From Antiquaquibacter soli (lineage in GTDB: Bacteria; Actinomycetota; Actinomycetes; Actinomycetales; Microbacteriaceae): a stretch of 62,520 nucleotides of DNA. The stretch covers positions 1 to 62,520 of the forward strand of contig NZ_JAUQUB010000007.1 in assembly GCF_030580675.1 (NCBI RefSeq), given 5' to 3'. The notes under the pieces were generated by a model, which was not told the origin of the DNA, did no database searches, and worked only from the letters and a program-made list of their open reading frames with translations. Both the position numbers and the translations under genes were made by a program. Below, one piece after another: positions 1-8,781 of this stretch (positions are counted from its first letter, which is position 1; each line of letters opens with the position of its first letter).

Positions 1-438
1 CAAGCCGCCGACCTCAAGCACGGCACCGGGTTCTCCTACCTCGAAGGACAGACCGCGTTCCTGTCCACCGCCACCGCCCAACGCCTCGCCTGCGACACCG
101 GGTGGCTACCAGTCCTCTTCGACGGCGCCGACCCCATCGACGTCGGCCACACCCAACGACTTCACACCCCGAGACAACGCATCGCCGCCACCGCCCACTG
201 GAACGGCTGCCCCTGGGGCGACTGCGACCGACCACCCACCATGACCGAAATGCACCACATCCACGCATTCGACGGCACCAACACCACCCTCGACAACGGC
301 ATCCCCCTCTGCCGCTTCCACCACATGCAACTCCACAACAACCACTGGCACATCCACCAACAACCCCACGGACTCACCGCCATCTCCCCCACCGGAGACG
401 AAGTACCCCTCCGACCCAAAAGCCCATTCACGCAGTAG
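1..438 (+). CDS. DUF222/HNH endonuclease-like protein, C-terminal fragment (5' end outside window)
   Basis: An open frame runs from base 1 to a TAG at 436-438. The translation has the CPWGDC zinc-knuckle-like segment, MHHIHAF, and LCRFHHMQLHN. These are the C-terminal HNH features of the actinobacterial DUF222 or '13E12 repeat' family. The N-terminal DUF222 part lies outside the window. The family is usually multicopy in Micrococcales genomes and its role is unknown; nuclease activity is assumed only from the HNH residues. A second, different C-terminal fragment of the same family closes the window on the opposite strand. Confidence 0.85.
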   Translation, partial: QAADLKHGTGFSYLEGQTAFLSTATAQRLACDTGWLPVLFDGADPIDVGHTQRLHTPRQRIAATAHWNGCPWGDCDRPPTMTEMHHIHAFDGTNTTLDNGIPLCRFHHMQLHNNHWHIHQQPHGLTAISPTGDEVPLRPKSPFTQ

Positions 439-475
439 TCGGGATGCACTCGATCGGCCGGGATAGTCTCGGAGT

Positions 476-1225
476 ATGTCGAGGACGACCATCACCTACA
501 TCGGCGGACCCACCGCCGTGATCGAGTACGCGGGACTGCGAATCGTCACGGACCCGACATTCGACCCGCCCGGTTCGTACGGTGAGCCGGATGACCCGCC
601 CCTCGTCAAGACGGCCGGCCCGGCCATCCCGCGCCTCGAGCTCGGCCCGATCGACCTCGTCCTCCTGTCGCACCACGAGCACGAGGACAACCTCGACTAC
701 GAGGGTCTTGAACTACTCGCCACGGGGGTGCCGACGCTCAGCACCATGAAGGCCGCGAGCGATCTCTTCGGAGGCGGCGTCATCGGCCTCGACAACTGGG
801 AGACCCACGAGATCGGAGACGTCGTCGTCACCGCGGTTCCGGCACTGCACGGTCCGCCCGGCTCGGAGAAGCGGCTCGGCCCCGTCATCGGCTTCGTCCT
901 CGAAGCGCCCGGATGCCCGACCGTCTACGTCTCCGGAGACAACGCGTCGCTGCCGCTCGTCGAGCAGATCGCCGGAGCCTTCGACCGCATCGACATCGCG
1001 ATCCTGTTCGCCGGGGCCGCCCGCATCCCGCAGATCGACGCGCCCTTGACCCTCACGTCGCTCGACGCGCTCGAAGCGGCGCGACTGCTCAACGCCACCA
1101 CCGTGGTGGGCCTCCACACGGAGGACTGGGAGCACTTCAGCGAATCGCGCGAGCAGCTCGAGGAGGCGTTCGCGGACGCGGGGCTGCTCGTGGCAAACCC
1201 GCGCGGCGAGACGATCGTGCTCTAG
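476..1225 (+). CDS. metallo-beta-lactamase-fold hydrolase
   Basis: The 249-aa protein has the metal-binding segment LSHHEHEDNLD (residues 65-75), which matches the SH-x-HH-x-DNLD variant of the HxHxDH motif. VYVSGDNAS near residue 150 and GLHTEDWEHF near the C-terminus supply further metal ligands. It is a cytosolic UlaG/YycJ-like hydrolase with unknown substrate. The start follows a TAGTCT -10 box (464-469) by 6 nt, so the mRNA is probably leaderless. The gene ends directly against the convergent aldo/keto reductase. Confidence 0.85.
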   Translation: MSRTTITYIGGPTAVIEYAGLRIVTDPTFDPPGSYGEPDDPPLVKTAGPAIPRLELGPIDLVLLSHHEHEDNLDYEGLELLATGVPTLSTMKAASDLFGGGVIGLDNWETHEIGDVVVTAVPALHGPPGSEKRLGPVIGFVLEAPGCPTVYVSGDNASLPLVEQIAGAFDRIDIAILFAGAARIPQIDAPLTLTSLDALEAARLLNATTVVGLHTEDWEHFSESREQLEEAFADAGLLVANPRGETIVL

Positions 1226-2056
1226 CTAGAAGCGCGCAGCCTCCGGGTCGGCGCCGACACGGTTGCCGGCGTCGAGCGCATCGATCGCACCCATCTGCTC
1301 GCCCGACAGCTCGAAGCCGAAGACGTCGAAGTTCTCGGCCATGCGCTCCCGCGAGTTCGACTTCGGGAACACGATGATGCCCTTCTGTAGGTGCCAGCGG
1401 ATCACGACCTGCGCGGGGCTGACACCGTGCGCCGCCGCAGCATCCGCGATGGCCGGCAGGCCGAACAGGTCGTACTTCCCCTGACCGAGGGGACCCCACG
1501 CCTCCGTGTGGATGCCCTTGCTTGCGAGGTACTCGCGCAGCGGGGCCTGGGCGAACGTCGGGTGCAGCTCGACCTGATCGACAGCAGGCACGACCGTCGT
1601 CTCCGCGAGCAGCCGGTCGAGGTGGTTCTCGTGGAAGTTCGACACCCCGATCGAGGTCGCCTTGCCGGAGCGCTGGATCTCCTCGAGCGCGAGCCAGCTC
1701 TCCACGTACTTGTCGAGGTCGGGACGCGGCCAGTGGATGAGGTAGAGGTTCACGTGCTCGAGGCCGAGCTTCTCGAGGCTCAGGTCGATCGCGTCGAACG
1801 CCGACTGCGTGCCCTGGTCGCTGTTCCACAGCTTGGTCGTGACATAGAGCTCGTCACGCGGGATGCCCGACTTCTCGATCGCGCGACCGACTCCGACCTC
1901 GTTGCCGTAGACGGCAGCGGTGTCGATGTGCCGGTAGCCGACCTCGAGCGCGTCGGAGACGATGCGCTCTGTCTCGTCGGGGTCGACCTTGAAGACACCG
2001 AAGCCGAGCTGCGGGATCGTGGTTCCGTCGTTGAGGGAGATGGTGGGAACAGTCAT
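1226..2056 (-). CDS. aldo/keto reductase (AKR5, 2,5-didehydrogluconate reductase-like)
   Basis: This 276-aa protein should form a TIM barrel. The catalytic tetrad is visible: Asp45 and Tyr50 in HIDTAAVYGNE, Lys75 in TTKLW and His108 in LIHWP. The NADPH-binding segment is FPKSNSRERMAENF. It should reduce aldehydes or keto sugars with NADPH; the true substrate cannot be read from sequence. The ATG overlaps the stop of the upstream MFS gene by 4 nt (ATGA), so the two are translationally coupled and probably form one unit. Confidence 0.9.
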   Translation of the reverse strand: MTVPTISLNDGTTIPQLGFGVFKVDPDETERIVSDALEVGYRHIDTAAVYGNEVGVGRAIEKSGIPRDELYVTTKLWNSDQGTQSAFDAIDLSLEKLGLEHVNLYLIHWPRPDLDKYVESWLALEEIQRSGKATSIGVSNFHENHLDRLLAETTVVPAVDQVELHPTFAQAPLREYLASKGIHTEAWGPLGQGKYDLFGLPAIADAAAAHGVSPAQVVIRWHLQKGIIVFPKSNSRERMAENFDVFGFELSGEQMGAIDALDAGNRVGADPEAARF

Positions 2057-3288
2057 GCGTCCAGCCTAGAACCGGGCCCGCGCTCGATCGCCCAGTTGAC
2101 GACGCCGAGCACGACGAGTACGGCCGTCGAGGCGACCACGAGCAGGAACGCCGTCGAGTGGCCCGCGGCGTCGGCGACCGCCCCGGTGATCGCACTCGAC
2201 AGCGACTGGCCGAGGATGACGCCGCCGCTCACGAGCGTCATCGTCGTCGTCGCCCGTCCCGCCGGCGAGCGCACCGAGGTGAGGCTGAACAGGGTGACGA
2301 GGATCGGGCCGATACCGAAGCCCGTGACGAGGAGCACCGCCACCATGGCCGGGATGCTCTGCACGAACGGCATCGCAGCCGAGCCCGCGAGGGCGACGAC
2401 GGCGAAGAGCATCCATCGCCATCGATAGGGGAAGCGCTCGGGCAGCAGCACGATACCGAGCGCGAACGCGGCAGACCCGATGCCCATCGCACCGTAGACG
2501 ATGCCCGCTTGCGATACCTCGGCATACACGCCCATGAAGGCAGTGAGCGACGTGAGCGCGGCGCCGAAGAAGAAGCCGACGGTCACCGTACCCGCCGCGA
2601 GCACGAGGATGCCCGCCCGGAACAGCTCCGACCGCGGAGCAGCCACCGCCGGAGTGCCCGCCCGCACAGCATCGACCCGCGCCGTCGGATGCAGCGCGAA
2701 CGCGCCCACGAACACCAGGGTGAGCACCGCAGCGATCACGATCGGCGACCACGGCCCGACGAGGAACGCGAGAACGCCGACGAGCAGCGGGCCGAAGACG
2801 AACACGAGCTCGTCGGCCATCGACTCGTAGCTCATGGTTCCTGCGATCGCCTTCGCGTGCCGCTCGATCGGCAGCGTGCGGCCGAGGATGGCGACGAGTC
2901 GCGTGCGCGACATGGGTGAGAGCTGCGGGCTCGTCGCCCCGACGAAGAACGCCGCCGCGAGCACCACGGGCAGTCCAACCGCCCCGTAGACGAGCGCGGT
3001 GATGGCGAGCAACGCCGCCGCGTTGAGGGCTGCGGCGACGAGCAGCACCGGCCGCTGGCCGAGCCGGTCGGCGAGGGCGCCGAGGAACGGACCGCACACC
3101 GCGCTACCGATCCCCACGAACGCCGAGGTGAGGCCGGCCTCCGTGTACGACTCGCGCACGGTCGCGACGAGCGTCAGCACCCCGACGACGGTCATGGCGA
3201 ACGGCAGCCGGCCGATGAACGCGACGGGGAAGTAGCTCCAGCCGACCGCTCTCAGCAGGCTGGCTTTCGGGGGTGCGGAATCGATCAT
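2053..3288 (-). CDS. MFS transporter
   Basis: The 411-aa protein has a series of hydrophobic segments typical of a 12-helix major facilitator carrier, and a loop after helix 2 with the ALADRLGQRP motif (GxLaDrxGrkp). The start is placed at the ATG at 3288 (MIDSAPPKAS), because the frame is open upstream but not protein-like. It is an inner-membrane carrier with unknown substrate, coupled by ATGA overlap to an aldo/keto reductase. The pairing could reflect export or import of a carbonyl compound or sugar, which is inference only. Confidence 0.85.
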   Translation of the reverse strand: MIDSAPPKASLLRAVGWSYFPVAFIGRLPFAMTVVGVLTLVATVRESYTEAGLTSAFVGIGSAVCGPFLGALADRLGQRPVLLVAAALNAAALLAITALVYGAVGLPVVLAAAFFVGATSPQLSPMSRTRLVAILGRTLPIERHAKAIAGTMSYESMADELVFVFGPLLVGVLAFLVGPWSPIVIAAVLTLVFVGAFALHPTARVDAVRAGTPAVAAPRSELFRAGILVLAAGTVTVGFFFGAALTSLTAFMGVYAEVSQAGIVYGAMGIGSAAFALGIVLLPERFPYRWRWMLFAVVALAGSAAMPFVQSIPAMVAVLLVTGFGIGPILVTLFSLTSVRSPAGRATTTMTLVSGGVILGQSLSSAITGAVADAAGHSTAFLLVVASTAVLVVLGVVNWAIERGPGSRLDA

Positions 3289-3372
3289 GGGGTGCGCTTT
3301 CGACGTGCGCTCGACCCTGCCCTCAAAGCGCGATGCCCGAAATGGACCCGGCGGCCCACCCACCGCACCAGT

Positions 3373-4218
3373 CTACGAGTAGAGCTCGCCGAGCAGTTCG
3401 CCGAAGAGCTCCTCGGCGTCGACGGGCACGCGCCGCCGCGAGAACCACTCGGCGATGTTCACGCAGTCACGGTGCAGGAGGTCGAGCCCGTTCGGGTTGC
3501 TGATCGCGTCGACGATCTGGGGCAGGTCGATGACCACCACCCGACCGCGGTTCACGAGGAGGTTGTACGGCGAGAGGTCGCCGTGCGCGAAGCCCGCTCG
3601 CGCAAAGACCCGCATCGCGTCGACGATCTGCTCGAGCAGGTCCGGCAGCGACTCGTCGTCGCGCACCTGCGCCAGTCGCGGGGCGGCCGTGGTCCCGTCG
3701 CCGATGAACTCCATGAGCAGTTCCGTGCCGTTGACCTGCACGGGGTACGGCACGGGTGCGCCGAGCAGGTGCATCCGGCTCAACGCCTCGAACTCGGCGA
3801 AGGCCCAGTGGTCTGCGGCGAGCGCCCGACCGTAGGCGCTGCCCTTGGCGAGGGCGCGGGCATCCCGGCTCCGTCGCGTGCGACGACCCTCTTCGTACAG
3901 CGACGACCGCGTGAAGTCGCGGTGCTCGGTACCGCGATAGCGCTTGGCCGCGAGGATGCTCGACGGCCCGCCGGGCTCGCCCCGCTCGATGAGGTAGAGG
4001 TCTGCCTCCTTGCCGGTCTTGACGATGCCGAGCTCGGTGTCGAGCGCACCGTCGGACGTGATCACCCAGTCGGGCCACGGCTGGGGGCCGCGCTGGCTGG
4101 GAGTGATGGCGGTCCAGGTGCTGCGGCGCTGGCCGTCGCCGGGTTCGACGTCCGTGAACGTCAGTGTTGTGGACAGCGCCTGGGACGCGTCGGTGGGGTC
4201 GATCGAATCGAGAAACAA
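3373..4218 (-). CDS. RIO-like atypical serine kinase
   Basis: The 281-aa protein has the RIO features: the nucleotide loop TGKEADLY (68-75), ATP lysine Lys92 in AAKRYR, catalytic loop HGDLSPYNLLV with Asp214, and metal-binding Asp231 in IDLPQ. RIO kinases act in ribosome maturation in archaea and eukaryotes; the bacterial members have no firmly known role. The start is TTG at 4218, chosen because AGGAG lies 9 nt upstream and the conserved N-terminus continues to it. A leader ORF and a hairpin covering this ribosome-binding site lie just upstream. Confidence 0.85.
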   Translation of the reverse strand: MFLDSIDPTDASQALSTTLTFTDVEPGDGQRRSTWTAITPSQRGPQPWPDWVITSDGALDTELGIVKTGKEADLYLIERGEPGGPSSILAAKRYRGTEHRDFTRSSLYEEGRRTRRSRDARALAKGSAYGRALAADHWAFAEFEALSRMHLLGAPVPYPVQVNGTELLMEFIGDGTTAAPRLAQVRDDESLPDLLEQIVDAMRVFARAGFAHGDLSPYNLLVNRGRVVVIDLPQIVDAISNPNGLDLLHRDCVNIAEWFSRRRVPVDAEELFGELLGELYS

Positions 4219-4222
4219 CGTG

Positions 4223-4248
4223 AGGTGCTCCTAGAACAGGAGGCGCCT
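4223..4248 (-). promoter_or_regulatory. hairpin sequestering the RIO-kinase Shine-Dalgarno
   Basis: On the minus strand the RNA reads AGGCGCCTCCT, loop GTTCT, AGGAGCACCT. The arms pair for about ten base pairs with one C-A mismatch and one bulged C. The loop-proximal part pairs CTCCT with AGGAG, which is the ribosome-binding site of the TTG start. The hairpin begins 8 nt after the stop of the leader ORF, close enough for a terminating ribosome to open it. This suggests translational control; it has not been tested. Confidence 0.5.
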
Positions 4249-4256
4249 CGACAGAA

Positions 4257-4319
4257 TCAGAGCGAGCGCGCCTCGGAAAGGGAAAGGTCGGCTGAGAGCA
4301 CGACAAAGACCGTGGTCAC
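4257..4319 (-). CDS. 20-codon leader ORF upstream of the RIO-like kinase
   Basis: A GTG start has a near-ideal ribosome-binding site (GGAAGGAGG, 5 nt spacer), stronger than that of the kinase it precedes. The peptide begins VTTVFVV and ends SEARSL. Its composition (five Leu/Val in the first nine, then repeated Ser/Leu) shows no single amino-acid run of the kind seen in classical attenuators. It ends 38 nt before the TTG start of the kinase, just ahead of the sequestering hairpin. It is probably a regulatory leader peptide rather than a functional protein. Confidence 0.5.
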   Translation of the reverse strand: MTTVFVVLSADLSLSEARSL

Positions 4320-4372
4320 GATTGCCTCCTTCCGTTCCGAGTGGACCTGAAGCGTATACCCGATCGGCGGGT

Positions 4373-5485
4373 TCAGGGAAGGTGCCGCTCCTCCGAGCCG
4401 ACGTACGAGCTCAGCGGGCGGATGAGCGCGTTCGCGCGCAACTGCTCGATGATGTGCGCGGTCCACCCGGTCACACGGCTCGCCACGAACAGCGGGGTGA
4501 ACGTGAGAGTGTCGAACCCCATGAGGTGGTAGGCGGGGCCGCTCGGGTAGTCGAGGTTCGGCAGGATGCCCTTGCGCTCCGTCATCGCGGCCTCGAGCGT
4601 GTCGTACAGCTCCCCCAGGTCGGGCCGCTCGTAGTGGGCGATGAGGGTGTCGAGCGATGCCTTCATCGTGGGCACCCGCGAGTCGCCGTTCTTGTAGACG
4701 CGGTGGCCGAATCCCATGATCTTGCGCTTCGCAGCGAGCGACTCCTCGAGCCACGCGACCGCGCGATCAGCCGACCCGATCTCGTCGAAGATGTGCATGA
4801 CGGCCTCGTTCGCGCCGCCGTGCAGCGGGCCCTTGAGCGCACCGATGCCGCCCACGACCGCCGAGTAGAGGTCGGAGAGCGTCGACGTGATGACCCGCGC
4901 CGTGAACGTCGATGCGTTGAAGGAGTGCTCCGCGTAGAGGATCATCGACACGTCGAACGCCGAGACCACGACCTCCTCCGGCACCTCGCCGAAGGTCATG
5001 TGCAGGAAGTTCGCGGAGTAGCCGAGGTCGTCGCGCGGCTCGACGAGGTGCTCGCCGCGACGGCGGCGCTGGTCGTACGCGACGATGGCGGGGAGCTGCG
5101 CGAAGAGTCGCGTGGCCTTGTCGAGGTTCGCCGTCTCCGAGTCATCCGGCGTCGAAGGGTCGGAGGCGCCGATCACACTCACCGCCGTCCGCACGACGTC
5201 CATCGGATGCGCGGACTCCGGCAGCTCGTCGACGACGCGCTTGACCACCGGATCGAGGTGGCGGTGCGCCCGCTCGAACTGCTCGAACTCGGCGAGCTGC
5301 TTCTCGTCGGGCAGTTCGCCGTGCCACAGCAGGTACGCCACCTCCTCGAAGGTGCACTTCGCGGCGAGCTCCTGCACGGGGTAGCCGCGGTAGAGCAACG
5401 AGTTCGTCTCGGGGTTCACCTTCGAGATCGCGGTGGTGTCGACGACGACTCCCGCGAGCCCCTTGCGGATCTCGGTCTCGGTCAT
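4373..5485 (-). CDS. prpC: 2-methylcitrate synthase / citrate synthase family
   Basis: The 370-aa protein shows citrate synthase active-site segments: YAEHSFNASTF, GGANEAVMH and GFGHRVYKNGDSR. The short type II-like length and its place directly after prpD and prpB mark it as PrpC, which condenses propionyl-CoA with oxaloacetate to 2-methylcitrate. It starts at ATG 5485, 11 nt after the stop of prpB, with GGAGCACACCCC as a weak ribosome-binding site. It is the last gene of the gntR-prpD-prpB-prpC operon. A plain citrate synthase role is less likely because of context. Confidence 0.9.
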   Translation of the reverse strand: MTETEIRKGLAGVVVDTTAISKVNPETNSLLYRGYPVQELAAKCTFEEVAYLLWHGELPDEKQLAEFEQFERAHRHLDPVVKRVVDELPESAHPMDVVRTAVSVIGASDPSTPDDSETANLDKATRLFAQLPAIVAYDQRRRRGEHLVEPRDDLGYSANFLHMTFGEVPEEVVVSAFDVSMILYAEHSFNASTFTARVITSTLSDLYSAVVGGIGALKGPLHGGANEAVMHIFDEIGSADRAVAWLEESLAAKRKIMGFGHRVYKNGDSRVPTMKASLDTLIAHYERPDLGELYDTLEAAMTERKGILPNLDYPSGPAYHLMGFDTLTFTPLFVASRVTGWTAHIIEQLRANALIRPLSSYVGSEERHLP

Positions 5486-5496
5486 GGGGTGTGCTC

Positions 5497-6402
5497 CTAG
5501 CGGTTGGTGCTCAGATCGAACGTGAAAACGCCCTCGTCGAAGGCAGCATAGGCCGAGTAGTCGACGAGCTCGTAGAGCCGGGCGCGGGTCTGCATGGTCG
5601 GTACCTGAGACTGCAGCGACCCCTCGGCGGCGAGGGCATCGAGACCACGCTCGATCGCACCCATCGCGATGCGCAGCAGCGACACCGGGAAGATGACCAT
5701 GTTCACGCCGACGTCCTGCAGCTGCTGCACGGTGAAGAGGTCGCTCTTGCCGAACTCGGTCATGTTCGCGAGGATCGGCACGTCGACCGCGGCCCGCATC
5801 GCCTCGAATTCGGAGAGATCGGCCATGGCCTCGGCGAAGATGGCGTCGGCACCCGCATCCACGAGGGCCTTCGCCCGATCGAGGGAGGCCTGCAGTCCGT
5901 CGACACCGCGGATGTCGGTGCGCGCCATGATGAGGAAGTCGGGGTCGCGACGCGCCTGGACGGCAGCCCGGATGCGCTTCACCGCGGTCTGCTCGTCGAC
6001 GACGTCCTTGCCGTCGAGGTGACCACAGCGCTTCGGGTTGACCTGGTCCTCGAAGTGGACGCCCGACAGGCCGGCGTCCTCGAGCACCTGCACGGTGCGG
6101 GCGACATTCATCGGCTCGCCGAAGCCGGTGTCGCCGTCGATGAGGGTGGGCAGGTCGGTCGTGCGGGCGATCTGACCGCCCCGTTGGGCGACCTCGCTGA
6201 GCGTCGTGAGCCCGATGTCGGGCAGGCCGAGCTCGTTGGCCATGACGGCGCCCGAGATGTAGACGCCCTCGAAGCCCTTCTCCTGGATGAGCCGCGTCGA
6301 CAGCGGGGTGAACGCCCCGGGGAAGCGCTGGATGGTGCCGCTCGACAGTCCGGCGCGGAACGCCTTGCGCTTGTGGGAGGCGGTGACGTGGGAGTGCAGC
6401 AT
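5497..6402 (-). CDS. prpB: 2-methylisocitrate lyase
   Basis: The 301-aa protein belongs to the isocitrate lyase/PEP mutase superfamily. KRCGH (residues 124-128) is the catalytic signature of PrpB, and DGDTGFG (89-95) plus FEDQ contribute metal ligands. It splits 2-methylisocitrate into pyruvate and succinate, the last step of the methylcitrate cycle. The ATG at 6402 overlaps the TGA of prpD by one base (TGATG), so translation is probably coupled. Confidence 0.93.
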   Translation of the reverse strand: MLHSHVTASHKRKAFRAGLSSGTIQRFPGAFTPLSTRLIQEKGFEGVYISGAVMANELGLPDIGLTTLSEVAQRGGQIARTTDLPTLIDGDTGFGEPMNVARTVQVLEDAGLSGVHFEDQVNPKRCGHLDGKDVVDEQTAVKRIRAAVQARRDPDFLIMARTDIRGVDGLQASLDRAKALVDAGADAIFAEAMADLSEFEAMRAAVDVPILANMTEFGKSDLFTVQQLQDVGVNMVIFPVSLLRIAMGAIERGLDALAAEGSLQSQVPTMQTRARLYELVDYSAYAAFDEGVFTFDLSTNR

Positions 6403-7907
6403 CAGAAGATCCCCTTCGGCGTGACGGCGGGGAACGACCCGCGTACGGTGAGTCCGCCGAGCTCGGCGGCGGTGAGCTCGGGCAGCCGCTGGGCGACGTC
6501 GAGGAAGCGCTCGATCTCGGCATCCGCGAGCACTCCCGCGGCGAGCGAACGGAACTTGCCGACGTACTGCTCGCGCGCGAACGGGCGAGCGCCGAGCGGG
6601 TGCGCATCGGCGACGGCGATCTCGTCGACGAGGCGCGAGCCGTCGGCGAGCTCGATCTCGACGCGGCCGCCGAACGCCTTCTCGGCGATGTCGAGGGAGT
6701 GGTAGCGGCGCGTCCACTCGGCGTCCTCGACGGTCGTGACCTTGTTCCAGAGCGCGACGGTGTCGGGTCGCGCCGCGCGCTCCGGCGAGTAGGAGCGCTC
6801 GTGGTGCCACTCGCCGTCCTGGAGCGCCACGGTGAAGATGTACGGGATCGAGTGGTCGAGCGTCTCGCGGCTCGCGGTCGGGTCGTACTTCTGCGGGTCG
6901 TTCGCGCCCGAGCCGATCACGTAGTGGGTGTGGTGGCTCGTGTGCAGCACCGCGCGCACGATGTTCGCCGGGTCGCGGAGCTCGGGATGCTCGGTGCCGA
7001 GCTTGCGGGCGAGGTCGATCCACGCCTGCGCCTGGTACTCCGCCGAGTGCTCCTTCGTGTAGGAGTCGAGGATGGCGAGCCGCGGCTCCCCCGCCTCCGG
7101 CAGCGGCACCTCGTAGCGCCCCTCGGGCCCGTCGAGGAGCCATGCGATGACGCCGTCCTCGCCCTCGTAGATCGGGGTCGGACTGGTCTGGCCGCGCATC
7201 GCCCGGTCGACGGCCTCGACGGCCATCTTGCCGGCGAATGCGGGGGCGTGCGCCTTCCACGTCGAGATCTCGCCCTTGCGGGACTGGCGGGTCGCGGTCG
7301 TGGTGTGCAGCGCCTGGCCGATCGATTGGAAGATCGTCTCGGTCGGCAAGCCGAGCAGCGTGCCGATTCCGGCGGCCGCCGAGGGGCCGAGGTGGGCGAC
7401 GTGGTCGATCTTGTGCTTGTGCAGGCTGATCGCCTTCACGAGGTCGATCTGGATCTCGTAGCCCGTGACGATTCCGCGCAGGAGTTCCGCGCCGGACCGC
7501 CCGAGGTGCTGGGCGACGGCGGTGATCGCGGGGATGTTGTCGCCCGGGTGCGAGTACTCGGCCGACAGGAATGTGTCGTGGTAGTCGAGCTCGCGCACCG
7601 CCACCCCGTTCGCCCACGCCGCCCACTCGGGGCTCGTGAGCAGGTCGCTGCCGACGACGGTGGCCCCGTCGCCGCCGCGCGACACCGGGTGCGCCTCCGC
7701 CTGGGCGCGAGCCGAGACCACGGGCGCGCGGGTGAGCGAGGCAACGGCCACGGCGGCGTTGTCAATGACCCGGTTGATGACCATGTCGGCGACCTCGGCG
7801 GTCGGTTCGAGCTGCTCGCTCGCGACTTCGGCGATCTTCCAGGCGAGCTGGTCCTCTCGGGCGAGGTGCTCGTCGCTGCGGTAGGTGCGGACGGGGTGGA
7901 GCTTCAT
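6402..7907 (-). CDS. prpD: 2-methylcitrate dehydratase
   Basis: The 501-aa protein is a full-length MmgE/PrpD-family dehydratase. Family segments include [10 protein letters not shown] near residue 50, HPGDNIPAI and [16 protein letters not shown] in the middle. PrpD dehydrates 2-methylcitrate to 2-methyl-cis-aconitate in cofactor-free fashion. The ATG at 7907 directly follows the TAG of the GntR gene with no spacer. No aconitase (AcnD) or propionyl-CoA synthetase (PrpE) gene is in the window. Confidence 0.93.
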   Translation of the reverse strand: MKLHPVRTYRSDEHLAREDQLAWKIAEVASEQLEPTAEVADMVINRVIDNAAVAVASLTRAPVVSARAQAEAHPVSRGGDGATVVGSDLLTSPEWAAWANGVAVRELDYHDTFLSAEYSHPGDNIPAITAVAQHLGRSGAELLRGIVTGYEIQIDLVKAISLHKHKIDHVAHLGPSAAAGIGTLLGLPTETIFQSIGQALHTTTATRQSRKGEISTWKAHAPAFAGKMAVEAVDRAMRGQTSPTPIYEGEDGVIAWLLDGPEGRYEVPLPEAGEPRLAILDSYTKEHSAEYQAQAWIDLARKLGTEHPELRDPANIVRAVLHTSHHTHYVIGSGANDPQKYDPTASRETLDHSIPYIFTVALQDGEWHHERSYSPERAARPDTVALWNKVTTVEDAEWTRRYHSLDIAEKAFGGRVEIELADGSRLVDEIAVADAHPLGARPFAREQYVGKFRSLAAGVLADAEIERFLDVAQRLPELTAAELGGLTVRGSFPAVTPKGIF

Positions 7908-8537
7908 CTACTTCCTTCTTCCGAGGATGTTCTGCAGGCTTCGGTGCAGGTGGACGTGGGTGGCGGATGCCGCGAGCTCACCATCGCCCGCGGCGACGGC
8001 CTCGACGATCGTGAGGTGCTCGTGCGCCGCCTCGATGAGGCGGTCGGTGTCGTCCTGGGAGATCCGTCGGACCCGAGCGAGGTGGGGTCGGACGGTGCGC
8101 AGGGCCGCCACGAGGTAAGGGTTGGCGGCCGCGGCATCCATCGCCTGATCGAAGCGAGCGACGAGGTCGTAGTACTCCTCGCGATCGTCGGTGGCGAGGA
8201 GCGCGGGGGCGGCGGAGAACTCGAGCGCGAGCTGCTCGAAGACCCGGGGGTCGCGACCGCGCGCCGCGAGCCGGGCGAGCTGCTGCTCGAGGGCCTGGCG
8301 GAGCTCGAAGAGCTGGGCGATGTCGTCGAGCGAGACGGCGGTCACCACGAGTCCGCGGCCGCCTTGAGCGGCGACGAGCCCGTCGGCGACGAGTCGGCCG
8401 AGCGCCTCGCGCACGGGGGTTCGGGAGACGCCGAGCCGCTCGGACAGCTCGACCTCCGCGAGCACCGTGCCGGGCTCGATCCGCCAGTCGATGATGTCCT
8501 CGCGGAGGGTCGAGTACGCGCGTTCACTCGCTCGCAT
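7908..8537 (-). CDS. GntR-family (FadR/FCD type) regulator of the prp operon
   Basis: The 209-aa protein has an N-terminal winged helix with the GntR recognition segment LSERLGVSRTPVREALGRL (about residues 31-49) followed by an all-helical FCD ligand-binding domain with Asp/His metal-type ligands (FDQAMD, HEHL). The start at ATG 8537 is preceded by AGGAGG at 4 nt spacing. Two perfect TGTATACA-type palindromes lie immediately upstream. As first gene of the operon it probably represses itself and prpDBC, with a methylcitrate-cycle intermediate as likely inducer. This last point is inference. Confidence 0.88.
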   Translation of the reverse strand: MRASERAYSTLREDIIDWRIEPGTVLAEVELSERLGVSRTPVREALGRLVADGLVAAQGGRGLVVTAVSLDDIAQLFELRQALEQQLARLAARGRDPRVFEQLALEFSAAPALLATDDREEYYDLVARFDQAMDAAAANPYLVAALRTVRPHLARVRRISQDDTDRLIEAAHEHLTIVEAVAAGDGELAASATHVHLHRSLQNILGRRK

Positions 8538-8545
8538 CGCACCTC

Positions 8546-8559
8546 CTGTGTATACACAG
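8546..8559. promoter_or_regulatory. GntR operator, proximal
   Basis: CTGTGTATACACAG is a perfect 14-bp palindrome placed directly before the ribosome-binding site of the GntR gene. Its core TGTATACA is typical of FadR-subfamily operators. Its centre is 52 bp from that of the distal site, about five helical turns, so both dimers would lie on one face of the DNA. Confidence 0.75.
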
Positions 8560-8599
8560 CGTACGCCTTGTCGCGTTGAGATGTCACCACCGGCGCCGA

Positions 8600-8609
8600 A
8601 TGTATACAT
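8600..8609. promoter_or_regulatory. GntR operator, distal
   Basis: ATGTATACAT is a perfect 10-bp palindrome with the same TGTATACA core as the proximal site. Together the two sites probably bracket the prp promoter and permit cooperative repression. Confidence 0.65.
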
Positions 8610-8636
8610 CCCCGCGCGGGCGAGAGGGCCCTCCCT

Positions 8637-8722
8637 TTCCGAAACGACGGAGATCGCGGTGAGATAGTGGGCGCCAGACTACGAGGGCCGCCCTCCCCGC
8701 GGGGATCTCCGTCGTTTCGGAA
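8637..8722. repeat. intergenic inverted-repeat element, copy A
   Basis: Two 19-nt arms (8637-8655 and 8704-8722) are exact reverse complements and contain GAAACGACGGAGATC. A shorter GCGG/CCGC pairing extends the stem inwards after a 3-nt bulge. The loop is about 48 nt. The same arm sequence occurs at 44398-44479, so this is a dispersed REP/MITE-like element. It lies between the prp regulator and the 3' end of the MarR gene and contains no ORF. Confidence 0.75.
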
Positions 8723-8781
8723 GTGGACAGGGTCAGGTCAGGTCAGGGAGGGGGGACAGGGGCGGGGACGAGGGATGGTCG

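Noticed and set aside
4373-6607. 744-aa frame that reads through prpB antiphase into prpC
   Set aside because: Only the last 370 residues are citrate synthase; the upstream part is a shifted-frame reading of prpB, not a fusion.
6600-8579. 659-aa open frame antisense to prpD and gntR
   Set aside because: Shadow of two conserved genes; low-complexity composition.
8723-8781. GGTCA direct repeats (GTCAGGTCAGGTCAGG) upstream of the MarR gene's 3' end as an operator
   Set aside because: Short purine-rich tandem repeat at a gene end with no adjacent start; could be chance or part of the repeat element.
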